Shown here in pieces: positions 40,457-48,681 of a stretch of DNA of 49,708 nt (within the stretch, counting starts at the first letter, position 1; each line of letters opens with the position of its first letter). This DNA is from Candidatus Gallimonas faecavium (GTDB lineage Bacteria > Bacillota > Clostridia > Christensenellales > Borkfalkiaceae), in assembly GCA_904391375.1 (NCBI GenBank), contig CAJFMF010000001.1:1-49708 (forward strand). The letters are read 5' to 3'. Below the pieces are notes generated by a model. The model searched no databases. It was not told the DNA's origin and saw only the letters and a program-made list of their open reading frames with translations. The position numbers and the translations under genes were made by a program.

Positions 40457-40726
40457 ATGGAATTTCTGCGCGAGATCGCCAATCTTCTGGGCGGAGCGGA
40501 CGCCTTCCGCATTCACTATACCGTCGTGGACGGGCGGGGAGCCTACCTGGAAAACGTGCGTCGGCTTGCCGTCTTTACGCCGACGGAGATCGTGGCGATG
40601 GGCAGGCGGGGCGGCGTGCGCGTGGAGGGGGAAGATCTTTCGCTCGGGCGGTATACGGCGGGGGATCTCGTCATCCGCGGGAACATCGTGCGCGTGACGC
40701 GGGAGGGCGGCGGTGAAAAGCTGTGA
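40457..40726 (+). CDS. yqfC: Sporulation protein YqfC
   Basis: An 89-residue YqfC-family protein: the ENVRRLAVFTPTEIVAMG segment and the end LVIRGNIVRVTREGG are typical. It is conserved in sporeformers next to yqfD; its biochemical role is unknown. No Shine-Dalgarno precedes the ATG (only AAAGGT between the -10 box and the start), so its mRNA is probably leaderless. The open frame extends further upstream but would start before the promoter. It overlaps yqfD by 14 nt. Confidence 0.88.
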   Translation: MEFLREIANLLGGADAFRIHYTVVDGRGAYLENVRRLAVFTPTEIVAMGRRGGVRVEGEDLSLGRYTAGDLVIRGNIVRVTREGGGEKL

Positions 40727-41567
40727 GATCTTCATCGAGGGCATCGGAGCGGCGCGCGCGGTGGAAAAGCTCGTGGCGGGCGGAATCCCCGTGCTTGCGG
40801 CGCGGGCGCAAAAAAGGGGCGTTCTCGTCCGTGTGGACAGCAAACACCGCGAAAAAGTTTTTGCAATTTTGCGCGGTTCGTGTTATAATGGAAAAAAAGT
40901 GCGCGATGTACGGCTTGCGCGCGTCGTGCGGGGGCTTGCAAAGCGAGCGGGACTGCTCGCGGGCGTCGTGCTCTTTGCCGCGGTCGTCCTGTTCGGGCAG
41001 AGCCGCGTCCTGCGCATCGACGTGGTCGGAAGCGGCGCATACTATCGGGAGGAAGTGCTTCGGGCGCTTGCGCGCGAGGGGACGCAGTTCTTTTCGCCGC
41101 CTCCTGCCGATCGTGCGCGGATCACGGCGGAGATTCTGTCCTTTCCGCGGGTGAGTTTTTGTGCGCTCTCGCACGAGGGCGGCGTGCTCACGGTGCGCGT
41201 GGAGGTCTCGGACGAGGCGACGGCGCCTGCGGGCGGCAATCTTCTTTCGCCCGTGAGCGGGGTCGTGGAGTCGCTCACCGTTCTGTCGGGGACGGCGCGT
41301 GCCGAAGTGGGCGCGGAAGTTCGTGCGGGGGACGTGCTGGCGGAAAACGTCGTTCTGCTGGGGGAAGAGCGCTTTCCCGTGACCGTCATTGCGGCGGCGC
41401 AGGTGCGCTATGCCGTGGACGAAGTGTTTGCGGGGAGCCGCGAGGAAGCGCTTGCGTCCGCCTGTCTTGCCCATGGCGAGATCGGCGGTCTGACGATACA
41501 AATGACCGGGGAAGGCTGGCGCGTGACGGGCGAAGCGATCGCATATGCCGCGCTCAACCTCGGCTGA
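40713..41567 (+). CDS. yqfD: Sporulation protein YqfD
   Basis: A 284-residue YqfD-family protein with an N-terminal small domain (IEGIGAARAVEKLVAGGIPV), a membrane helix at ~80-98 (GLLAGVVLFAAVVLFGQSR), then an outside-facing domain with LRIDVVGSGAY and PVSGVVESLTVLSGTA. It is shorter than the ~400 residues of B. subtilis YqfD. The start codon is GTG, preceded by GGGAGGG inside yqfC. Expected to act in the mother cell during engulfment-stage sporulation; mechanism unknown. Confidence 0.87.
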   Translation: MKSCEIFIEGIGAARAVEKLVAGGIPVLAARAQKRGVLVRVDSKHREKVFAILRGSCYNGKKVRDVRLARVVRGLAKRAGLLAGVVLFAAVVLFGQSRVLRIDVVGSGAYYREEVLRALAREGTQFFSPPPADRARITAEILSFPRVSFCALSHEGGVLTVRVEVSDEATAPAGGNLLSPVSGVVESLTVLSGTARAEVGAEVRAGDVLAENVVLLGEERFPVTVIAAAQVRYAVDEVFAGSREEALASACLAHGEIGGLTIQMTGEGWRVTGEAIAYAALNLG

Positions 41568-42549
41568 GGAGGATATTACGGAAAAGACGGTCACGGTGGA
41601 CACGGGCAGTCTGGACAAGCTCCGGACGGTCATCGGTGTTCTGGACGAAAATCTCATGACGATCGCGCGGGAGCTTTCGCTCTCCACCCGCATCGACGGG
41701 ACGAAGATCGTCTTTACGGGAGAGGAGGCGGACGTAGGCGGCACGGTGGTCGCCAATCTGCTCGCGGTCGCGGAGGCGGGCGAGCAGATCGACAAGAGCG
41801 CGCTTCTCTATTGCATTTCGCTTGCGCGGGAGGGCAGCGCGGGGGACATCGGCGCCGTTCTGAAGGACGTCGTCGCCGTCACGTCGCGCGGCAAGCCCGT
41901 GAAGTGCAAGACGGTGGGACAGCAGAACTATGTCGCCGCCATGCGCAAGAACACCATCACGTTCGGAACGGGGCCTGCCGGAACGGGCAAGACCTATCTT
42001 GCCGTCAGCTTTGCGGTTGCGACGTACAAGGCCAAGCAGGTGGAGAAGATCATTCTCACCCGCCCCGCGGTGGAAGCGGGCGAAAAGCTGGGATTTCTTC
42101 CGGGCGATCTGCAGACCAAGGTGGATCCCTATCTGCGGCCGCTCTACGACGCGCTGCAGGAGCTGTTCGGCCTGGAGACCTATGCGAAACTCATGGAGAA
42201 GGGCGTCATCGAGGTGGCCCCTCTCGCCTATATGCGCGGCAGGACGCTCTCCAACGCCTTCGTCATTCTCGACGAGGCGCAGAACGCCACGCGCGAACAG
42301 ATGAAGATGTTTCTCACGCGGCTGGGAGAGGGAAGCAAGATGGTCGTCACGGGCGATCTCACGCAGACCGACCTCCCGGACGGCAAGACCAGCGGACTTG
42401 CGCACGCCGTGAGCGTTCTCAAGGGGGTGGAGGACATTGCCGTCATCGCCCTTACCGAGCGCGACGTGGTGCGGCATCCGCTCGTCTCGCGCATCGTGCG
42501 CGCCTATGAGCGGGAGGAACAGCGCAGAAGAAAAGGAGAAAAACGATGA
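41545..42549 (+). CDS. phoH: PhoH-family ATPase
   Basis: A PhoH-like P-loop ATPase: Walker A GPAGTGKT (143-150), LTRPAVEAGEKLGFLPGDL, Walker B FVILDEAQNAT (Asp243) and VVTGDLTQTDLP. Its role is thought to be in RNA metabolism with YbeY. The start needs care. The ATG used here (334 residues) lies inside yqfD and has no ribosome binding site, while AGGAGG at 41567-41572 points to an in-frame ATT at 41575. Starting there gives M-T-E-K-T, the sort of N terminus seen in other PhoH proteins. The ATG is kept as the first canonical start. The gene sits between yqfD and the HD phosphodiesterase, in the usual order. Confidence 0.93.
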   Translation: MPRSTSAEEDITEKTVTVDTGSLDKLRTVIGVLDENLMTIARELSLSTRIDGTKIVFTGEEADVGGTVVANLLAVAEAGEQIDKSALLYCISLAREGSAGDIGAVLKDVVAVTSRGKPVKCKTVGQQNYVAAMRKNTITFGTGPAGTGKTYLAVSFAVATYKAKQVEKIILTRPAVEAGEKLGFLPGDLQTKVDPYLRPLYDALQELFGLETYAKLMEKGVIEVAPLAYMRGRTLSNAFVILDEAQNATREQMKMFLTRLGEGSKMVVTGDLTQTDLPDGKTSGLAHAVSVLKGVEDIAVIALTERDVVRHPLVSRIVRAYEREEQRRRKGEKR

Positions 42550-44066
42550 AGAGCGACGTGATCGCCCGCTCCGACAAGGGCGGAGACGAAGGCGTGCGCA
42601 ACTCCCGTCTCGTGGGAAGCGCATTCGTGCTGGCGGCGTGCTATGTCTTTTTGTGCCTGATCATCTTTCTCATGATCGTCATCAACGATCCGGGCGGCTG
42701 GATCGGGTTTTTCCGCGCAAAATATGCGGGGATCCTCACCCTCGCCGTCTGCACGCTCCTTCTTTGCTTCATCATCTACTACTATTACTACTTTGAAGAC
42801 CGCGAATTTCTCTCCCGCGGGAGGAACGTCCTGCTCATCTTCTCCCTCGTCACGGTGTGCGTCATCCTGAGCTACATCTTCGGGAAATTCGTCAACATCT
42901 ACGCCCGTCCCTGCGCGCTTCTCGCACTGCTCTGCGTCTTCTTGTTCAACCGCAGACAGGCGATCATGCTCAACTTCATCTTCTCCATCCTCATGTTCGT
43001 CATCGACACCTACACGAACAACTTTTCGTCGGACGGGGCGACCGTGCAGGTGTATTATTCGCTCATGCTCAACTTCGTGTGCGGGACGTTCGCCATCTTC
43101 GCCGCGGCGGGCAACAAGACGCGCGGCGGACTGCTCCTCACGGGCTGTGTCGTCGCCGTTCCCACCGTTGTGATCGTCACCCTTCTGCAGGTGACCTCCC
43201 TCTACAACGACTGGATCGCCTTCGTGGCGTCGGTGGGGTATTCCATCGTCGGCTGCGTCGTCTCGGCGATCCTCGCCCTCGCGGGGCTGCCCGTCTTTGA
43301 AACCGCGTTCAACCGCCTGACGGTATTCCGTCTGCGCGAACTCACCTCCACCAACGCGCCCCTTCTGGTGCGGCTCAAACAGGAGGCGCCCGGCACCTTC
43401 AATCACTCGCTCGTGGTGGCGCAGCTCGCCGAGTCCTGCGCCGTCGCCATCGGCGAAAATGCCGAGCTCGCCCGTGCCGCCGCCTATTACCACGACGTCG
43501 GCAAGCTCAAACAGCCCGACTGCTTCACCGAGAACCAGACGGGCTACAACGTCCATGACGAACTCATGCCCGAGCTGTCCGCCGACATCATCCGCTCGCA
43601 CGCGAAGGACGGCTATGAACTTCTCATGGCGGCGCACTTCCCCAAGATCATCGCAGACGTCGCGCGGGAGCACCACGGGACGCTTCCCATCAAATATTTC
43701 TATGACAAGGCGATGAAGCTCTCGGGCGGGGACGCCGACATCAAGGACTATTCCTATCTCGGTCCGACGCCCCGCAGCCGCATTGCGGCGATCGTCATGA
43801 TCGCCGACGCCTCCGAGGCGGCGACCCGCGCGCTCTCCGACCGCTCGCCCGAGCAGGTGGAGCGCACCGTGCGTTCCATCATCGAAGAGCGCATGGATCT
43901 CGATCAGTTTGCCGACTGCGACATCACCATCCGCGATCTGACCGTCATCCGCAGGACGCTCGTGGAGACGCTCTCGGGCGTCCATCATCACCGCGTCGAA
44001 TATCCCGCCATTCGCTTCAACCGCGACCGAAAGGCGGTCAAGGAGACTCCGGAGGAGAAATCATGA
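42546..44066 (+). CDS. pgpH: 7TM-HD-family cyclic-di-AMP phosphodiesterase (PgpH/YqfF), lacking the N-terminal HDED domain
   Basis: Seven-helix membrane module (residues ~25-260), then an HD domain with APGTFNHSLVVAQLAE, the metal-binding HD pair His316/Asp317 in YYHDVGK, SHAKDGYELL and REHHGT. In B. subtilis the gene at this place (yqfF/pgpH) encodes a c-di-AMP phosphodiesterase of about 710 residues with a large extracellular 7TMR-HDED domain. Here the protein is 506 residues and the first helix starts almost at once, so the extracellular sensor domain is missing. The ATG overlaps the phoH stop by 4 nt and AAAAGGAG precedes it. Confidence 0.9.
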   Translation: MKSDVIARSDKGGDEGVRNSRLVGSAFVLAACYVFLCLIIFLMIVINDPGGWIGFFRAKYAGILTLAVCTLLLCFIIYYYYYFEDREFLSRGRNVLLIFSLVTVCVILSYIFGKFVNIYARPCALLALLCVFLFNRRQAIMLNFIFSILMFVIDTYTNNFSSDGATVQVYYSLMLNFVCGTFAIFAAAGNKTRGGLLLTGCVVAVPTVVIVTLLQVTSLYNDWIAFVASVGYSIVGCVVSAILALAGLPVFETAFNRLTVFRLRELTSTNAPLLVRLKQEAPGTFNHSLVVAQLAESCAVAIGENAELARAAAYYHDVGKLKQPDCFTENQTGYNVHDELMPELSADIIRSHAKDGYELLMAAHFPKIIADVAREHHGTLPIKYFYDKAMKLSGGDADIKDYSYLGPTPRSRIAAIVMIADASEAATRALSDRSPEQVERTVRSIIEERMDLDQFADCDITIRDLTVIRRTLVETLSGVHHHRVEYPAIRFNRDRKAVKETPEEKS

Positions 44067-44536
44067 ACATCGTCTTTGATTCCGATCTGCCCGAAGAGGG
44101 CCTTTCCCGCCTTGCGGAGGCAATGGACGGCCTGTGGGAGGGGGACGACCTTTCCGCCGAGATCTGGCTCATTCCCGCCGAGGAGATCCGTTCGCTCAAT
44201 GCCCGCGAGCGCGGCGTGGACGCCGTCACCGACGTGCTGAGCTTTCCTGCGATGGACGGCATCAAGGACCGCCCCATTCGCGGGAGCGAGCACATCGACT
44301 GCGTGCGGCCGGAGGACGGCAGCGTGTTTTTGGGCAGCGTCGTCATCTGCGAACAGCGGGCGCGCGAACAGGCGCAGGAGTACGGGCATTCCTTTGAGCG
44401 CGAGCTCTGGTATCTCGCCGTTCACGGACTGCTGCATTGCTTCGGGTACGATCACGAGACCGAGGAGGAAAAGCGCGAAATGCGCGAAAAAGAGGAATAC
44501 GTCATGCAGAAACTTGACCTTCGGAGGGAATCATGA
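44063..44536 (+). CDS. ybeY: Endoribonuclease YbeY (16S rRNA maturation)
   Basis: A 157-residue YbeY: the zinc-binding HGLLHCFGYDH motif (His121, His125, His131), NARERGVDAVTDVLSFP and an HxExExREM-like tail (HETEEEKREM). It helps mature 16S rRNA 3' ends and control ribosome quality. CGGAGGAG precedes the ATG. It overlaps the HD phosphodiesterase and era by 4 nt each; the dgkA and cdd genes often found between ybeY and era are absent. Confidence 0.96.
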   Translation: MNIVFDSDLPEEGLSRLAEAMDGLWEGDDLSAEIWLIPAEEIRSLNARERGVDAVTDVLSFPAMDGIKDRPIRGSEHIDCVRPEDGSVFLGSVVICEQRAREQAQEYGHSFERELWYLAVHGLLHCFGYDHETEEEKREMREKEEYVMQKLDLRRES

Positions 44537-45417
44537 GAAGCGGCACGGTGGCCATCATCGGCAGAGCCAATGCAGGAAAATCCACGCTCGTCAACGTGCT
44601 GGTGGGCGAAAAGGTCGCCATTGTCTCGCCCAAGCCGCAGACCACGCGTGACCGCATTCTGGGCGTGCTCACGCGGGAGGAGCATCAGATCGTCTTTGTG
44701 GATACGCCCGGGATCTACAAGAGCCGCAACGTCCTGACCGAGGACATGATGAAGACGACGGAGGACACCTCGCGCGACGTGGACGCCATTTTGTACGTTC
44801 TCGACGGTCACGCGGGCGTCAGGGAGGAGGACGCCGCCCTCATCAACAAATATGCGGCGCTCGGCGTTCCGCTCATCGTCGCCTTTACGAAGATCGACAT
44901 CATGCCCGCGGAAAACATCCCCGAAGAGGTGAAATTCCTGGCAGAGGCGGGCGTGGATGCGGACATCTATCCCGTGTCGGCGCGCAAGGGCAAGGGCCTT
45001 AAAAAATTAGAGGCGGCCATTGCGCAGATGCTCCCCGAAGGGGACAAGCTCTTTCCCGACGACGTCGTCTCCGACCGCAGCGAGAAGTTCATGGTCGCCG
45101 AACTCATGCGCGAAAAGATCCTTCTGAAATACGACGAGGAGATCCCGCACGGCGTTGCCGTCGTCGTCAACACGTTCAGGCGGCGCGAAAACGGGACGTA
45201 TGAGATCGGCCTGGACATCATCTGCGAAAAACAGGCGCATAAGGCCATCCTCATCGGCAAGCAGGGCAGGGCGCTCAAAGAGGCGGCCTCCTTCGCGCGG
45301 CAGGATATGGAAAAATTCCTGGACGCCAAGGTCTTTCTGACCACCTACGTCAAGGTGCGCGAGGACTGGCGGGACAGCGAACGCCTCATCAAGGAATTCG
45401 GCTACGGCGAGGAGTAA
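44533..45417 (+). CDS. era: GTPase Era
   Basis: A 294-residue Era. The G1 loop is GRANAGKST (residues 10-18; most Eras have GRPNVGKST), the G2/switch region is PQTTRDRILGV, then G3 DTPG, G4 TKID and G5 SARKG. The C-terminal KH domain (AVVVNTFRRRENGTYEI ... ILIGKQGRALKE) binds the 3' end of 16S rRNA. CGGAGGG precedes the ATG. Linked to ybeY and recO as in most Firmicutes. Confidence 0.97.
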   Translation: MRSGTVAIIGRANAGKSTLVNVLVGEKVAIVSPKPQTTRDRILGVLTREEHQIVFVDTPGIYKSRNVLTEDMMKTTEDTSRDVDAILYVLDGHAGVREEDAALINKYAALGVPLIVAFTKIDIMPAENIPEEVKFLAEAGVDADIYPVSARKGKGLKKLEAAIAQMLPEGDKLFPDDVVSDRSEKFMVAELMREKILLKYDEEIPHGVAVVVNTFRRRENGTYEIGLDIICEKQAHKAILIGKQGRALKEAASFARQDMEKFLDAKVFLTTYVKVREDWRDSERLIKEFGYGEE

Positions 45418-45625
45418 CGCCCTCGCTTTTTCGCGCGCCGTGACGGCCTGCGCTCCGACATCCCGCGTCGGAGAACGCCTTTTCCGCGGAGCGCGCATAT
45501 CGGGACGTGCCGTCGGGACGCACCTGTCGGGTCTGGCAGGACGGACGGAGCGGAGCGGACGGGACTGAAGAGTTCGGCCGCATGGAACGCCGGCATATGC
45601 GCATACTGCCGCAGAGGGGGTGCAT

Positions 45626-45721
45626 ATGCAGGACAGGGGAGCGGCGGAACTTGCCTGGGAGATGTTTGAAAAGACGGGCAATTTTACCTATTACATGCTG
45701 TACAAACGGCTGAAGGGATAA
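45626..45721 (+). CDS. yqzL: YqzL-like microprotein (31 aa)
   Basis: A 31-codon frame between era and recO with AGAGGGGG 5 nt before the ATG. The peptide core LAWEMFEKTGNFTYYMLYKRL matches the YqzL pattern W-x-x-F-x-x-T-G-x-x-x-x-Y-L-L-Y-K. YqzL lies at exactly this place in Bacillus; its function is unknown. A longer frame overlapping it on the same strand (68 codons from 45507) has no family resemblance and is rejected. The 208 bp between era and this gene hold only a 7-bp hairpin near 45453-45473. Confidence 0.72.
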   Translation: MQDRGAAELAWEMFEKTGNFTYYMLYKRLKG

Positions 45722-45724
45722 ACT

Positions 45725-46447
45725 ATGGAAAGCAAGACGGACGCGCTCCTTCTGCGGGCGGTCGATTACGGAGAAAACGACAAGATCGTCACCCTTCTGA
45801 CGGCGGACCGCGGAAAGATTGCGGCGGCCGTGAAGGGGGTGAAAAAGGCGGGGGCGAAACTGCGGTTTGCGGCCCAGCCTTTTTGTTTTGCGGAGTATGT
45901 CTTTGCGACGCGCGGGACGAGAAACACGGTGACGTCTGCGTCATTGTACGATGCATTCTTTCCGCTGTGCGAGGACATGACGCGTTACTATGCCGCCGCG
46001 GTCGTGACGGACGCCTGCGACAAGGTGGTGCTGGAGGGAATGCAGTCGGGCGCGCTGCTTGTTGCGGCGATCTCGGCGCTGGAGGGATTGTGTTCGGACG
46101 AGCCGCTTGCGCTTGTGCGGTTTTTGCTGGCGGCGCTTTCCTTTGCGGGGTATCCCGTGGAGGCGGGGGAATGCCCCGCCTGCGGCAGAGTCCCTGCGGG
46201 GAGGATGCGGTTTTCCTTTGCGGACGGCGCGTTTTTTTGCGACGCGTGTCTGCCCGACGCCGTCCCGGCCAGCGAGAGCACCTTTTGCGCCGTGCGCGCC
46301 GCGCAGGGAAAAGGCGAGGCGACGCCCGACGGCATTGTGCGGGCGCTGCGGCTTCTCGGGACGTATTTTGCGCGTCAGGTGGGAGCGGAACTTCCGGCGC
46401 TCGCGGAATATTTGCGCCTTTTGCATAAGGGTGTTCAAACAGCTTGA
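45725..46447 (+). CDS. recO: DNA repair protein RecO
   Basis: A 240-residue RecO: the N-terminal OB fold begins TDALLLRAVDYGENDKIVTLLTADRGK, which is diagnostic, and KGVKK follows. A helical part with a four-cysteine zinc site (Cys150/153 in CPACG and Cys172/175 in CDAC) completes it. It loads RecA with RecF/RecR by annealing and SSB displacement. The start is 3 nt after the YqzL stop, so these are probably co-transcribed with era. Confidence 0.94.
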   Translation: MESKTDALLLRAVDYGENDKIVTLLTADRGKIAAAVKGVKKAGAKLRFAAQPFCFAEYVFATRGTRNTVTSASLYDAFFPLCEDMTRYYAAAVVTDACDKVVLEGMQSGALLVAAISALEGLCSDEPLALVRFLLAALSFAGYPVEAGECPACGRVPAGRMRFSFADGAFFCDACLPDAVPASESTFCAVRAAQGKGEATPDGIVRALRLLGTYFARQVGAELPALAEYLRLLHKGVQTA

Positions 46448-46472
46448 CATTTGCCGCGAATATTTTTATACT
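46444..46472 (+). promoter_or_regulatory. Promoter of nadABC
   Basis: TTGACA at 46444 (overlapping the recO stop codon) and TATACT at 46467 with 17 bp between. No NadR/NiaR-like palindrome stands out in the ~30-nt leader. Confidence 0.87.
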
Positions 46473-46510
46473 TGTAGCAATTTTCGGCCTGCATTTTACG
46501 GGAGAGAACT

Positions 46511-47398
46511 ATGAAAGAGACCATCAACCGCGCGGACGCGCTCGTCCTTGCGCACTACTATGCACCCGACGCCGTCCAGGCGGAAGCGGACTTTGTGGGC
46601 GACAGCTTTGCGCTCGCGCAGAAGGCGGTCGCGAGCGACAAGCCCGTCATCGTGTTCTGCGGCGTGTCCTTCATGGGGGAGAGTGCCAAGATCCTCTGTC
46701 CCGACAAGCGGGTCTATCTCCCCGCACCCGACGCGCGCTGTCCGATGGCGGACATGGCGACGGAAGAGGAGATCTTACATATGCGCGGGACGGTGGACGA
46801 TCTTGCCGTCGTCGTGTACGTCAATTCCTCCGCGCGGCTGAAAGCGCAGGCCGACGTCGTGGTGACCAGCGCCAATGCGGTGAAGGTGGTCTCCCGTCTC
46901 AAAGAGAAGAACATCTATTTTATCCCCGACAAGAATCTCGGGGCGTTCGTGGCGGAGCAGCTGCCCGAGAAGCACTTTTATTTCGGACACGGCTGCTGTC
47001 CCATTCACAACGCGACGACGGAGCGCGAGGCGCGGGAGGCGCTTTCAAGGCATCCGGGGGCGCTGCTTCTCTCGCATGCCGAATGCCCGGAGGCGGTGCG
47101 TGCGCTCTCTGCGTTCGTTGGCTCTACGGCGGGCATGATCGCCTATGCCGAAAAGAGCGCGGCGCAGGAGTTTCTCATCGCGACGGAAGCGGGGACGCTG
47201 TATGACCTCCGCCGCCGCTGTCCCGACAAGAAGTTTTACACCACGCGCGAGGACTTCCTCTGCGCGAACATGAAGAAAAATACGCCCGAAGCGCTCCGAA
47301 GCGTCTTTGCGGGCGGCGGAATCCCCGTCGAAGTGGACGAGAACATCGCCGTCCGTGCGCGCCGCGCGCTCAGACGAATGCTGGAGCTTGCACAATGA
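46511..47398 (+). CDS. nadA: Quinolinate synthase
   Basis: A 295-residue [4Fe-4S] NadA that condenses iminoaspartate with dihydroxyacetone phosphate. LAHYYAPDAVQAEADFVGDS opens the first domain. Cluster-type cysteines occur in ARCPMADM, HGCCPIHNATT and FLCANMK. ATEAGTLYDLRRRCPDKKF is also typical. GGGAGAG precedes the ATG. First gene of the nadABC operon; overlaps nadB by 4 nt. Confidence 0.95.
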   Translation: MKETINRADALVLAHYYAPDAVQAEADFVGDSFALAQKAVASDKPVIVFCGVSFMGESAKILCPDKRVYLPAPDARCPMADMATEEEILHMRGTVDDLAVVVYVNSSARLKAQADVVVTSANAVKVVSRLKEKNIYFIPDKNLGAFVAEQLPEKHFYFGHGCCPIHNATTEREAREALSRHPGALLLSHAECPEAVRALSAFVGSTAGMIAYAEKSAAQEFLIATEAGTLYDLRRRCPDKKFYTTREDFLCANMKKNTPEALRSVFAGGGIPVEVDENIAVRARRALRRMLELAQ

Positions 47399-48681
47399 AA
47401 GAAGAATTTCGCGAAACCCTTGTCATCGGCGCAGGGGCGGCGGGGCTCAACTGCGCCCTGCACCTGCCTGCGCCCTCCGACGTCCTCGTCCTCTGCAAGG
47501 GGGGGCTGAAGGAGAGTGACTCCTTCCTCGCCCAGGGCGGCATCTGCGTCCTGCACGATCCGGACGACGCCGCAGGCTACTTTGAAGACACCATGCGCGC
47601 GGGACACTACGAGAACAATCCCGACACCGTGCGCTGCATGATCGAACACTCGCGCGAGACCATCGACGAACTCATCACCTTCGGAGTCCGCTTTGCGCGC
47701 GAGGAAAACGGAGAGCTCGCCTATACGCGCGAGGGCGCGCATTCCCGTCCGCGCATCGTCTTTCACGCCGACTGCACGGGCAAGGAGATCACCTCGCACC
47801 TTCTGGCGGCGGCGCAGAAGCGCACCAACATCGAACTGCGGCCCTATACCACCATGCTCGATCTGCTGTTCGACGACGGCGGAACGTGCCTGGGCGCGGC
47901 CGTGCGCGACAACCGCTCGGGGGAAGTTTCCCTCATCTATGCGGGCAACACCGTGCTCGCCACGGGCGGCGTGGGCGGTCTCTTCGCCCATTCCACCAAC
48001 TACCGCATCCTGACGGGCGACGGCGTGGGCGCGGCGCTCGCGCACGGGGTCGCGGCCGATCACCTCGACTACGTCCAGTTCCACCCGACGACGCTCTATA
48101 CAAAGCGGCGGGGCAGACGCTTCCTCATCTCCGAGTCGGTGCGCGGCGAGGGCGCACAGCTCCTGAACGCCGCGGGCGAGCGGTTCGTCGACGAACTCCT
48201 CCCGCGCGATGTCGTGACCGCCGCCATCCGCAAGGAGATGGCAAAAGAGGGGAGCGACCACGTCCGCCTCGATCTGCGCACCGTGCGCGGCGGAGAACAT
48301 ACGCTGGAAAAGCACTTCCCCGGTATTTTGCACCGCTGCCGCAAGGAGGGCTACGACGTCCTGCGCGAGCCCGTTCCCGTCGTTCCCGCACAGCACTATT
48401 TCATGGGCGGCGTTCGCAGCGATCTGTCGGGCAGGACGACGGCGCCCCATCTCTATGCCGTAGGGGAGACGTGCTGCAACGGCGTCCACGGCAGAAACCG
48501 TCTTGCCTCCAATTCTCTTCTGGAAGCGCTCATCTTCGCCCGCCGCGCGGCACAGGACATCACGGACGGCGGCCGTGCAAAGGGAAAGACGGTCTGGGAC
48601 TACACACAAAAGGAGATTGCCGCCATGCAGCGCGCACGGCGCAGGCTGGTCACACAGGAGACGCACCATGAAAGCGAGTAA
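47395..48681 (+). CDS. nadB: L-aspartate oxidase
   Basis: A FAD enzyme that oxidises aspartate to iminoaspartate. The FAD dinucleotide fold is TLVIGAGAAGLNCAL near residue 8. LAQGGICVL, HADCTGKEI, ATGGVGGLF, QFHPTTLY, the HYFMGGV substrate motif and the late GVHGRNRLASNSLLEAL are all present. The protein is 428 residues, about 90 short of the E. coli enzyme, missing the C-terminal helical domain; this short form is common in Clostridia. It overlaps nadA (4 nt) and nadC (14 nt). Confidence 0.95.
   Translation: MKEEFRETLVIGAGAAGLNCALHLPAPSDVLVLCKGGLKESDSFLAQGGICVLHDPDDAAGYFEDTMRAGHYENNPDTVRCMIEHSRETIDELITFGVRFAREENGELAYTREGAHSRPRIVFHADCTGKEITSHLLAAAQKRTNIELRPYTTMLDLLFDDGGTCLGAAVRDNRSGEVSLIYAGNTVLATGGVGGLFAHSTNYRILTGDGVGAALAHGVAADHLDYVQFHPTTLYTKRRGRRFLISESVRGEGAQLLNAAGERFVDELLPRDVVTAAIRKEMAKEGSDHVRLDLRTVRGGEHTLEKHFPGILHRCRKEGYDVLREPVPVVPAQHYFMGGVRSDLSGRTTAPHLYAVGETCCNGVHGRNRLASNSLLEALIFARRAAQDITDGGRAKGKTVWDYTQKEIAAMQRARRRLVTQETHHESE

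Noticed and set aside
45507-45713. 68-codon plus-strand frame between era and recO
   Set aside because: It overlaps the better-supported YqzL-like frame, has no ribosome binding site and an arginine/cysteine-rich composition typical of shadow frames.
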